In this document: piece by piece, positions 1 through 7,254 of the stretch
Numbering within the stretch: position 1 is the stretch's first letter
How the letters are laid out: each line of letters opens with the position of its first letter
NCBI GenBank assembly: GCA_022844575.1
Contig: JALHLL010000007.1
Location: forward strand, 1 to 13,179
Length of the DNA: 13,179 nt
DNA from: a bacterium
GTDB taxonomy: Bacteria; Bacteroidota; Ignavibacteria; Kapaibacteriales; UBA961
Direction: 5' to 3'
The notes under the pieces: generated by a model
What the model was told of the DNA's origin: nothing
The model's database searches: none
The model's input: only the letters and a program-made list of their open reading frames with translations
Position numbers and translations under genes: made by a program

Positions 1-180
1 CATTGTTCGTGTAGCTTCCAACTCTCCCTTAAAAATGCAAAAGCCGAGTACACCTATTTTGATTAAGTGTTTAATGGACTCTCTGTATTCTTCACTCTTT
101 TTATATTCTTCAGGTTCAAGCCGTGGCATTATTACGGAAGCAGATAACTTCCTCATATCGGTAAGATTATTTGTAGCCAT
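1..180 (-). CDS. Glycoside hydrolase family 3 protein, NagZ-like (N-terminal fragment, cut by window edge)
   Basis: The minus strand is open from an ATG at 180-178 to the window edge, giving 60 residues with no stop. The stretch IMPRLEPEEYKKSE followed by IGVLGFCIFKGELEATRTM matches my memory of the start of family 3 glycoside hydrolases of the beta-N-acetylglucosaminidase type, where an 'iiPRl' strand is followed by 'GvgGFciF.g...' on the first strands of the TIM barrel. The catalytic Asp and the His/Asp dyad would lie outside the window. No signal peptide is visible, so a cytoplasmic, NagZ-like role in muropeptide recycling is possible, which would suit its position divergent from murF. No Shine-Dalgarno sequence precedes the ATG. 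Substrate is inferred, not seen; a beta-glucosidase of the same family is the main alternative. Confidence 0.72.
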   Translation of the reverse strand, partial: MATNNLTDMRKLSASVIMPRLEPEEYKKSEEYRESIKHLIKIGVLGFCIFKGELEATRTM

Positions 181-350
181 ATATTCGGTTATTAAGTTTC
201 AGAGGACAAAAATAGGGTATAAACGTTGTTGCATACGTTCAGGATGCTTCTGGGGTGTATATATTCTTCTTTACCTTGTTTATTTATGGGAACAAGATTT
301 GTTTCTTTGCTTAGGAGTGTATTTTTGCAGCAAATTTGCAGCATATACTC

Positions 351-1727
351 ATGTTCAATAATTCAGCTGAGTTCAAACGTTCGGAATTGGTACAACTCTT
401 CGGGGTGGATAATTGCCATAATTTGCCTGAGGGGTGTACCGGTATTTCAACGGATACAAGAACCCTGTTAAGCGGTTCGCTTTTCATTGCATTGCATGGC
501 GAAAATTTTGACGGGCATGATCATATTCCCTCAGCATTGGCAAAAGGCGCATCGTGTGTAATAATCTGTAGAGATAGGTTGTCGCAGTATTCTGAAATCC
601 CATGTATTGCGGTTGAGGATACCCTTTTTGCATTGGGTGAATTGGCAAGAGAATACCGAAAAAGGTTTCAAATTCCTGTAATTGCTGTAGCCGGCGCAGC
701 AGGAAAAACATCAACAAAAGAACTTATTGCCCACTGTCTTGGCACTAAATACAATGTGCTGAAAACGGAAGCAAATTTTAACAATAGAATTGGCGTACCC
801 TTAACGGTATTTCAATTGAAGTCCGATATTACAGCAGCTATTATCGAAATCGGTACGAATGAACCCGGTGAAATCGAAAGGTTATCGGAAATTGTACAAC
901 CGACAGTCGGCATTATAACGAATATTGGCAAGGAACATCTCGAAAAATTGATTGACTTGGATGGAGTGGAAAAGGAAGAAACGGCATTGTTTACGTACCT
1001 TCAATCGAGTGGCGGGATACCCGTTATCAATATTGATGATGAAAGACTATCGAAATATACATCTGAAACAACAATCCGTTTCAGTACATATCAATCGGCA
1101 GACATTCAAAGCTCTCATGTTTTTGATCAAGAACTTTACCCGACCATAACTTTTTCAGATGGGGTCGAGGCATTTGCAACTAAACTTCAGATAATCGGTA
1201 ATGTGGCTGTATTAAACTCCACGGCTGCGACGGCTGCGTGCTATGCTGCAGGAATGCCTTTATCGGATATTGTACATGCGCTTGCTGACTATGTACCCGA
1301 CACGCCACATGGCTATGCAAGAATGGTCGTTCAACATAATAAGGGGGTAACAATCTTAAATGACTGTTATAATGCCAATCCCGAATCAATGATGATAGCC
1401 CTGAAAACATTATCCGATTATCCTTCTCACGGAAAAAAAATTGCTTTACTTGGCGATATGCTCGAACTTGGTGATGCCGCGAGGGGGGAGCATAGTGCAA
1501 TTATTGAACTTGCGTCGGATAAAGCCGATATGATAATTGTTTTCGGTGAACAATTTACAGAAGTAGCAAAGGAGACGACATTGACAACACTTATCGCGCT
1601 GCAAACACATGAGGAATGTGTAAAAAAACTAAAGGAATATGTAAAGGAAGGGGACATTGTATTGGTAAAAGGATCAAGAGGAATGAAGTTGGAAACAATA
1701 CTTGCACTATGGATAAATGCTTATTGA
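351..1727 (+). CDS. murF: UDP-N-acetylmuramoyl-tripeptide--D-alanyl-D-alanine ligase (MurF)
   Basis: MurF is the cytoplasmic ATP-dependent ligase that adds D-Ala-D-Ala to UDP-MurNAc-tripeptide, the last soluble step of peptidoglycan precursor synthesis. Numbering from the ATG at 351 (458 residues, the family's usual size): ISTDTR near 32-37 in the substrate-binding domain; the P-loop AGAAGKTSTKE at about 114-124; NFNNRIGVPLT at about 142-152; EIGTNEPGEI and ITNIGKEHLE in the central domain; NDCYNANPESM at about 337-347; LGDMLELGDAA at about 367-377; and VKGSRGMKLE at the end. An in-frame stop at 312-314 limits the start. I prefer ATG 351 over TTG 336, although the AGGAG at 313-317 is far from both (33 and 18 nt), so ribosome-site evidence is weak. 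The P-loop has Ala where many MurF have Thr/Ser (TGSxGKT). The acyltransferase follows after 49 bp on the same strand. Confidence 0.94.
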   Translation: MFNNSAEFKRSELVQLFGVDNCHNLPEGCTGISTDTRTLLSGSLFIALHGENFDGHDHIPSALAKGASCVIICRDRLSQYSEIPCIAVEDTLFALGELAREYRKRFQIPVIAVAGAAGKTSTKELIAHCLGTKYNVLKTEANFNNRIGVPLTVFQLKSDITAAIIEIGTNEPGEIERLSEIVQPTVGIITNIGKEHLEKLIDLDGVEKEETALFTYLQSSGGIPVINIDDERLSKYTSETTIRFSTYQSADIQSSHVFDQELYPTITFSDGVEAFATKLQIIGNVAVLNSTAATAACYAAGMPLSDIVHALADYVPDTPHGYARMVVQHNKGVTILNDCYNANPESMMIALKTLSDYPSHGKKIALLGDMLELGDAARGEHSAIIELASDKADMIIVFGEQFTEVAKETTLTTLIALQTHEECVKKLKEYVKEGDIVLVKGSRGMKLETILALWINAY

Positions 1728-1776
1728 TGAAAGACGAGATGCTATTTTTTCACAATAAAATTTTTCGATTGGAATA

Positions 1777-2940
1777 ATGAAATCCACTTCTCAACGATAT
1801 GCCTTTATTGATGTAATGAGGGGCATTGCCGCACTTTGGATGATAGAAACGCATGTAATGAATGAATTTATCATGCCGCAGAATAAAGAGGGGTGGTTCT
1901 ACGATGCGCTTAATATATCAAACGGATTTGTGTCAGTCGGTTTTATTTTTTGTGCCGGTATAGGTTTTATGATTGCTGCGGAACGCAAGCTGAATGAATA
2001 CCGCGCATTCTCACCATCATTTTGGCTTTATATACGCCGTTTATTCTTTATACTCGCGGCGGCTTTCCTTATGGATACGCCTACAATGTCATTACAACAT
2101 TTATTGGAAGCAAGTCCGGCAGAGATCGCAATTTTTGTGAGAACCGATGTACTCCATACGATAGTATATTCTTCTTTTACGGCACTGATGTTCAGCTTTA
2201 TTGTCGGAAATATTGTTAGGCTCCGGTATCTATTTGCAGTATTAGCAACCCTTGTCTTTTTCTCTTCGGCACTTATTTGGGAATCGGAACTTTATATGGC
2301 ATTTCCGCAAGCCATTGGTGCATTGATAGCTCCGCCGCCAATATCGCCGTTTCCGTTTATACCTTGGTCGGGGTACTTTTTTGCCGGTGCGGCATTGGCA
2401 GGTTTTTTCTTTAAAACGAACGATAAAAAACGTTTTGCTCAAATACTCGGAAGTATCGTTTTTATCCTGTGTTTTGTACTCTTTACACTCAAGAATACGG
2501 GGCTATCCGCATTTGAAGGAAAAAAGTGGTGGGCAATGTCGCCTGAATATTTTCTGTTCAGAACATCAGGAGCAACCCTTCTTTTTTGTTTACTCTTTCT
2601 TGTTGAGGATAAACTAAAAGGTCGTTTTGCTGATATACTAAGAAAATGCGGACAGGAATCTCTCTTTATTTATATCATGCAGGGTACGATTATATTTACT
2701 ATTTTGCGCGATTGGAATATGCGTTTTATGATAGAAAGGCAACAAAGCATACTCGGTATAGCCATAATCACTTTGTTTGTTACAGCCCTTTGCATTACAG
2801 GAGCATTGTTGTGGAATTCAGTTAAAAAGAATAATCCCCTTAAAGCCAAATACATTCTTTGGGGCTTTTGTTGTATTGTGCTTCTTTGGTTTTTCTTTGT
2901 TCCGCCGCGTTTGGAACTGCTGAAAGAATTATTCTTTTAG
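1777..2940 (+). CDS. Multi-pass membrane acyltransferase, DUF1624/heparan-alpha-glucosaminide N-acetyltransferase-like
   Basis: This 387-residue protein is almost entirely hydrophobic, with roughly ten membrane segments. It opens with RYAFIDVMRGIAALWMIETH, the hallmark of the DUF1624/HGSNAT and acyltransferase-3 superfamily (R-x-x-x-I-D-x-x-R-G-x-A ... H). Here Arg15 and His26 are the likely functional residues. A second helix reads VGFIFCAGIGF (about 54-64), corresponding to the family's 'FvfLaGvs', and RTDVLHTI (122-129) matches the conserved 'gvLq.i' segment. Near the C terminus G-x-x-SLFIYIMQG (292-303) matches the 'G..sLfiYilH' motif, but with Gln302 where many members have His. Family knowledge suggests transfer of an acyl group across the inner membrane to a glycan or lipid; the acceptor is unknown. 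It may be cotranscribed with murF. The start has only a weak GGA three bases upstream. An uncharacterised membrane protein without transferase activity is the alternative. Confidence 0.62.
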   Translation: MKSTSQRYAFIDVMRGIAALWMIETHVMNEFIMPQNKEGWFYDALNISNGFVSVGFIFCAGIGFMIAAERKLNEYRAFSPSFWLYIRRLFFILAAAFLMDTPTMSLQHLLEASPAEIAIFVRTDVLHTIVYSSFTALMFSFIVGNIVRLRYLFAVLATLVFFSSALIWESELYMAFPQAIGALIAPPPISPFPFIPWSGYFFAGAALAGFFFKTNDKKRFAQILGSIVFILCFVLFTLKNTGLSAFEGKKWWAMSPEYFLFRTSGATLLFCLLFLVEDKLKGRFADILRKCGQESLFIYIMQGTIIFTILRDWNMRFMIERQQSILGIAIITLFVTALCITGALLWNSVKKNNPLKAKYILWGFCCIVLLWFFFVPPRLELLKELFF

Positions 2941-3024
2941 AACAAGTATTTATTATGTTCTGATACAAAATGAAAAAAAATGTGTCACTGCGAGTATATC
3001 CCCTTGTGATATTATAACTTTTGT

Positions 3025-3029
3025 AAGGG
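3025..3029 (+). promoter_or_regulatory. Ribosome binding site of the 84-residue gene
   Basis: AAGGG lies seven bases before the ATG at 3037. It is a good match to the anti-Shine-Dalgarno sequence and the main reason to accept this short gene and its start. Confidence 0.6.
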
Positions 3030-3036
3030 TTATTTT

Positions 3037-3291
3037 ATGTCAATACCATTTGAACGTTGTACGGAAATGCACGAAGCTATTGATAACTTTGTTGTACAAA
3101 ATGCACAAATCCCACACCGTTTACACGTTTCATTCGGACTATATACATGGCTTTTGAGTATGCAGAACGGTACTTTCTCATGGAGTGGTAATGCTCCATT
3201 ACCGGATTCGTTTTTGCTAAGTACCCATTACGGCAATATACCTGTTGTTGCGAATGGGGGGCTACGAAACAAAGAAGTTTTGTTGGAATAG
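3037..3291 (+). CDS. Hypothetical 84-residue protein
   Basis: I do not recognise a family. The gene is supported by context: TAAGGG at 3024-3029 sits seven bases before the ATG, and a strong rho-independent terminator follows 51 bp after the TAG. The protein is soluble, with no signal peptide or membrane helix. It starts SIPFERCTEMHEAIDNF, probably a helix, then has HRLHVSFGLYTWLLSM and ends THYGNIPVVANGGLRNKEVLLE. The compact alpha/beta pattern and balanced composition look like a real protein, not a chance frame. A gap of 96 bp separates it from the acyltransferase upstream, and it converges with the aldehyde dehydrogenase downstream. No function can be given. Confidence 0.68.
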   Translation: MSIPFERCTEMHEAIDNFVVQNAQIPHRLHVSFGLYTWLLSMQNGTFSWSGNAPLPDSFLLSTHYGNIPVVANGGLRNKEVLLE

Positions 3292-3325
3292 AATGAAAAC
3301 AGAATGTAATACGATTTGAACTTGT

Positions 3326-3417
3326 TTCATTCGTTTATGTACAAAGCAATCCTTATAATTCAGGGATTGCTTTTCTTTTTTAAGAATGCAAAGTTCATTC
3401 GTTTATAAACATATGAA
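3326..3417. repeat. 13-bp direct repeat flanking the terminator, second copy inside an imperfect palindrome
   Basis: TTCATTCGTTTAT occurs at 3326-3338 and again at 3394-3406, 68 bp apart, one copy on each side of the terminator hairpin. The second copy forms the left half of an imperfect 24-bp palindrome at 3394-3417, with TTCAT and ATGAA arms around the self-complementary GTTTATAAAC and two mismatched positions per half. It sits directly after the aldehyde dehydrogenase stop codon. Too GC-poor and without a T-run to be a convincing leftward terminator; role unknown. Confidence 0.5.
3343..3381 (+). terminator. Rho-independent terminator of the 84-residue gene
   Basis: A perfect 10-bp stem, AAAGCAATCC at 3343-3352 pairing with GGATTGCTTT at 3364-3373, encloses an 11-base loop and is followed by TCTTTTTT. 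The T-run is only on the plus strand, so it terminates rightward transcription (the 84-residue gene, and possibly read-through from murF and the acyltransferase). It is not an obvious terminator for the leftward aldehyde dehydrogenase transcript. Confidence 0.87.
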
Positions 3418-3421
3418 TATT

Positions 3422-4789
3422 TTATTGCACCCAAATTGATTTGGTGTTAACAAATTCATGAATACCGAAATGCGATAATTCGCGACCATAACCTGACTCT
3501 TTAATTCCACCGAATGGTAATCGCGGATCGCTTTTTACGAATGTATTAACAAAACAAGTACCCGATTCCATACTGTTTTCCGCAAGATGTTTTCCGCGTT
3601 CGTAATCCTTCGTGAAAATTGCTCCTCCGAGTCCGAACGTTGTGTCATTGGCAATAGAAAAAGCATGTTCCTCATTCTCGGCTTCAATAATTGAGGCAAC
3701 AGGACCAAAGAGCTCTTCACTATAGGCGGGCATATTCTTTTGTACATTCGTTAATAAAGTTGGCGGGTAAAACGCTCCTTTAGAATCGGGGATAAAACCA
3801 CCGACAATACATTGAGCACCCGCTTCGATTGATTTTCGTACCTGAACATGTAATTCGTCACGTAGGTCGAAACGTGCCATGGGGCCGCAGTCGTAGCTTC
3901 CGACTAAAGGATTGCCATAGGTTTTTGCAAGAAGTTTCTCTTTACATAATTCCGTGAATTGTTTGGCGATTTCCGGTACGGTGATAAATCGTTTTGCAGC
4001 AATACAACTTTGCCCGGTATTTATTAATCGCGAATTAATACATTCGGTTGCTGCTAATTCAATATCAGCATCGGCAAGAATAATATAAGCATCACTTCCT
4101 CCGAGTTCGAGAACGCATTTTTTAAGATATGTACCTGCCGTTTGTGCTACTGATTTTCCGGCTCTTGTACTTCCTGTTAAGGTAATGGCAGCTATTTCTC
4201 TCATGCCAATAATTGAGGACGCTGTTTCATGATTGCAGAGTATTGTTCTGAATACATTTTCAGGAATACCCGCATTATGAATACATTGCTCTAAAGCAAT
4301 CGCGCAACCTGTTACATTTAAAGCATGTTTTAATATAATAGTATTACCCGCCATTAATGTTGGTGCAAGAAAACGGATAACTTGCCATAAAGGAAAATTC
4401 CAGGGCATAATTGCAAATATTGTCCCCATCGGATTATAGACAACACCTGAGTATTTTGCTTCGGTAGTAATAGGGAGATCCTGAAGAAAATTTTCCGCGT
4501 TTTCTGCATAATACGTACAAACCCATGCACATTTTTGTACTTCAGCAATTCCTTGTTTTATAGGTTTGCCCATTTCTTTTGCCATTAACTCGGCAAAAAA
4601 TTGCTCTTTTAATACTAATTCTTTTGCAAGCGACTGTATGAGTTCTGACCGTTTTGTGAAGTCAGATTTTTTCCAATCAGTAAAACCATTGTGAACATCT
4701 CTAATAACTGCACTACATTCATTGAATGTACTTAAAGGATAATCTTGAATTATTGATCCGTCTGAAGGATTAATAGTTTGAATGTGCAT
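3422..4789 (-). CDS. NAD(P)-dependent aldehyde dehydrogenase, succinate-semialdehyde dehydrogenase-like
   Basis: A 455-residue cytosolic aldehyde dehydrogenase that should oxidise an aldehyde to its acid through a cysteine thiohemiacetal. All family landmarks are present: MPWNFPLW (128-135, with oxyanion-hole Asn131), the cofactor-binding Lys154 in IILKHA, the glycine motif TGSTRAGK (205-212), general base Glu228 in LELGG, nucleophile Cys262 in NTGQSCIAAKRF, Glu359 in EELFGPVAS, and PFGGIKESGYGREL near the C terminus. Length and these motifs fit the short Sad/YneI-like succinate-semialdehyde dehydrogenases (about 460 residues). Lys154 rather than a Ser/Glu combination does not settle NAD versus NADP. 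It is the last gene of the leftward cluster, 18 bp after the Omp85 gene, so it is probably cotranscribed. No Shine-Dalgarno sequence is seen before its ATG. Exact substrate is inferred. Confidence 0.88.
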   Translation of the reverse strand: MHIQTINPSDGSIIQDYPLSTFNECSAVIRDVHNGFTDWKKSDFTKRSELIQSLAKELVLKEQFFAELMAKEMGKPIKQGIAEVQKCAWVCTYYAENAENFLQDLPITTEAKYSGVVYNPMGTIFAIMPWNFPLWQVIRFLAPTLMAGNTIILKHALNVTGCAIALEQCIHNAGIPENVFRTILCNHETASSIIGMREIAAITLTGSTRAGKSVAQTAGTYLKKCVLELGGSDAYIILADADIELAATECINSRLINTGQSCIAAKRFITVPEIAKQFTELCKEKLLAKTYGNPLVGSYDCGPMARFDLRDELHVQVRKSIEAGAQCIVGGFIPDSKGAFYPPTLLTNVQKNMPAYSEELFGPVASIIEAENEEHAFSIANDTTFGLGGAIFTKDYERGKHLAENSMESGTCFVNTFVKSDPRLPFGGIKESGYGRELSHFGIHEFVNTKSIWVQ

Positions 4790-4807
4790 TCTTATACATA
4801 AAAATAT

Positions 4808-7207
4808 TTAAAAAGCATGACCAAGAGCAATATGTATTTGAATCGCGTCAAGAGGTGCACGACGTGTAATAAATTCCCTATCGAGCGATAATGGGTCATA
4901 AACAGGTACCGCAAAATCAACACGAAAAGGTCCGACAGGCGTATCATATCGGTAGCCGACCCCAATACCGACGGCAATTCCCTTTAATACTGTTGAAATC
5001 GAAACCTCATTAGTATCCGAAGAGTAAAACCGATTATAGGCATTTCCCCAATCGAGGAAAAATCCCATACCTGAACGATCTATCTGATCACCGATAAAGT
5101 CATTTGCCCAACTCGGTTTACCGAAACCCCAACGAAGTTCAAAACTACCCTCAATAATTGTGCGATTACCGATAATACTCAAGTTGACATTGTCTGAATT
5201 ATCTCCCGTAAATGCAGATACTGGATCATAGAGTGCGCGTGCCGGATAGGCGCGTACGCTATTGCTTCCGCCTGCAAAAAAATGTCTTTCAAAAGGCACA
5301 TAATCATTTTGCGGGTCGGATAAAAAGATATGTCCCGCTCTTACTTTTGTTGCGAATACTTTTTCCCTACCAATCGTAGAATATGTAGTCCATAAAAATT
5401 GCAATCGAGTAAATGTTGAAGAAATATTGATACCGAATATGCTGGACAAAGCGAATTCTGTAGAAAGTGTGGCCAAATATCCTTTAGAAGGAGAGAATAT
5501 ATTATCTCGGTCATCACCGGAAATACCGGCGCCGAGAATAAATGCTGTGAGAGGTATTTTTTTGTCTTCTACATTATTGATAAAACTAAAAGGTATCTGT
5601 TCGCTACTATACCGGTTTAATAATGCCAGTACTTGGTTAAAGCGTTCATCCGTTTCGCTAGAACTTAATGCTACACCAAGCTGTTCCCCCAATGAAGTTG
5701 TTGCTTCTTCGTAACCTGATATGGAGGATGCATCAGTGAAAATGTCAAAATATCCTGCATTAAAAAATGTATACTTTGGAAGTTGAATCGGAAATGCCAA
5801 TCGTAAAGAGGCGGATCGTAATCTCATTGCCGGGCTTGTAAATTCATCACTAAGCACCATTCTTACATCCCTGTCGGAATAAATTAATTGTGCAGAAGCA
5901 CCTATCCGTGCACGATCAATGGAAAATAATATAGGTTGTGAAAAGTTTACACCGCCTTGAATTTCACTATTAAGCCAATTAAAAAATCTTCCCGGTATTT
6001 GTAACTGAAAATCCTGGAAAAAGTACCGAAGAAAAATATTAAAGGATTGTGCAGCACCACCAAAATTCCGATGTAGAAAAGAACCCTCGACCCCGAAATT
6101 GAAAAAATTATCAACAACCGTTCTATTCGCAAAAGGAGAGACGCTTAATTCTCTTGCCTGTCTGTGGGGTAAAAATATTCGCAGAGGTATCGTGCTGTCA
6201 TTGCCAAGCTTACCAAGCCCTACTGTGTCTATACTTGGTCTTTCAAATAAGCCGAGTTGTAATAAATTATTAAGGGAATTTTGTATCGCATTTCTGCTAT
6301 ATATATCACCTGTTTGTATCTCAAGCATTTTCATTACTAAATCACCCGCTACAGCCGGCTGACCTCTAAGGTCATTTTCAATCAGTATTGTTCCGATTTT
6401 TAAACGATTACCTATTACAAAATGAATGGTTATGCTATCGGTGGCACGATGGGTAAATTGTGTTACTGTGGGTAAAATACTGTCATATCCTACTGTGTAA
6501 TAACCGGCATTACTTAATGTATTTACAACTTTATCAATATCACCTTTAACTTTTGCCTCATCAAACGGATCATTGTGATGCACAGTTCTGAGTAATGTTA
6601 TCTTTTCTTGTAATTCTTTTGATAATCGCTGCAATCCTAAATATACAACCGTATCAATGGTGTTTCGTGTACCTTCATCTATAATAAATCGCAGTGTATT
6701 GTTTTGTGTTAATGTATCCTTGCCGAATAAATACTTAATTTTTGCATTATGAAATCCATATTGATTATATAATTCCAATAATGTTGCTGAATCGCCTTCG
6801 GCTGTAGCCGGATTATAATAACGAATTTCACTTTCCTGATATGATTTTACCACTTTTAATAAATGATCTGTAAATTCTTTCGGGGCATAAGGATTTTTAA
6901 GCGACTCATTTCGTAGTCTGGAAAAAAAAGTAAGCCCGGGGCTTGAATTGCTCGGTCTTAAAGAAATAGTTTCTGCTAATTGAGATGAGTTGAAGAATAA
7001 ATTACCTTCAAAAATTATATCGTCCAATTCGCTCGGTGCATTGTTTTGTGTTTCTGATAATAATCCTGCCTCCTGAGCATAAGAATTATTATAAGCCATA
7101 TGAACAAGTATACAAGTAACTGCACAAAACAATACACGCCATCGTACTACTGCACAAAAGGAATACATGTTCTTGCTGCATTTATGTAGAGTATTGTTTT
7201 GCTGCAT
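4808..7207 (-). CDS. Outer-membrane assembly protein of the Omp85 family (BamA/TamA-like)
   Basis: This 799-residue protein carries an N-terminal signal sequence (hydrophobic FCAVTCILVHMAY, probable cleavage after SYAQ near residue 45), then about three POTRA-like units (roughly 62-130, 183-265, 268-345; for example IDTVVYLGLQRLSKELQ and IGTILIENDLRGQPAV), and a C-terminal 16-strand-type beta barrel from about residue 350. FFAGGSNSVRAYPAR (643-657) is the lid-lock motif equivalent to VRGF/VRGY of BamA, with Ala replacing Gly. GYRYDTPVGPFRVDFAVPV (751-769) matches the family's penultimate strands, and the chain ends in Phe, as outer-membrane barrels do. BamA normally has five POTRA domains, so the shorter N terminus suggests a TamA-like or specialised paralogue. 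Met14 (at 7168) would give a more typical signal peptide and is an alternative start. It lies 47 bp after the M28 peptidase gene and 18 bp before the aldehyde dehydrogenase gene. Confidence 0.88.
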   Translation of the reverse strand: MQQNNTLHKCSKNMYSFCAVVRWRVLFCAVTCILVHMAYNNSYAQEAGLLSETQNNAPSELDDIIFEGNLFFNSSQLAETISLRPSNSSPGLTFFSRLRNESLKNPYAPKEFTDHLLKVVKSYQESEIRYYNPATAEGDSATLLELYNQYGFHNAKIKYLFGKDTLTQNNTLRFIIDEGTRNTIDTVVYLGLQRLSKELQEKITLLRTVHHNDPFDEAKVKGDIDKVVNTLSNAGYYTVGYDSILPTVTQFTHRATDSITIHFVIGNRLKIGTILIENDLRGQPAVAGDLVMKMLEIQTGDIYSRNAIQNSLNNLLQLGLFERPSIDTVGLGKLGNDSTIPLRIFLPHRQARELSVSPFANRTVVDNFFNFGVEGSFLHRNFGGAAQSFNIFLRYFFQDFQLQIPGRFFNWLNSEIQGGVNFSQPILFSIDRARIGASAQLIYSDRDVRMVLSDEFTSPAMRLRSASLRLAFPIQLPKYTFFNAGYFDIFTDASSISGYEEATTSLGEQLGVALSSSETDERFNQVLALLNRYSSEQIPFSFINNVEDKKIPLTAFILGAGISGDDRDNIFSPSKGYLATLSTEFALSSIFGINISSTFTRLQFLWTTYSTIGREKVFATKVRAGHIFLSDPQNDYVPFERHFFAGGSNSVRAYPARALYDPVSAFTGDNSDNVNLSIIGNRTIIEGSFELRWGFGKPSWANDFIGDQIDRSGMGFFLDWGNAYNRFYSSDTNEVSISTVLKGIAVGIGVGYRYDTPVGPFRVDFAVPVYDPLSLDREFITRRAPLDAIQIHIALGHAF

Positions 7208-7254
7208 TACTACTGTAGAGTTATCTACATGGACTTTCGATAGGATGTAATTTT

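Noticed and set aside
35..361. A 108-codon plus-strand frame before murF
   Set aside because: It runs opposite the GH3 gene fragment, which has family-like sequence, overlaps the murF start, and its translation (many Cys, Tyr and Leu in no pattern) has no ribosome site.
2939..2961. Inverted repeat AGAACA/TGTTCT at the end of the acyltransferase gene as a terminator
   Set aside because: Only a 6-bp AT-rich stem and no T-run follows; it is likely chance.
5427..5714. A 95-codon plus-strand frame within the Omp85 gene
   Set aside because: It is antisense to the beta-barrel coding region, with no supporting signals.
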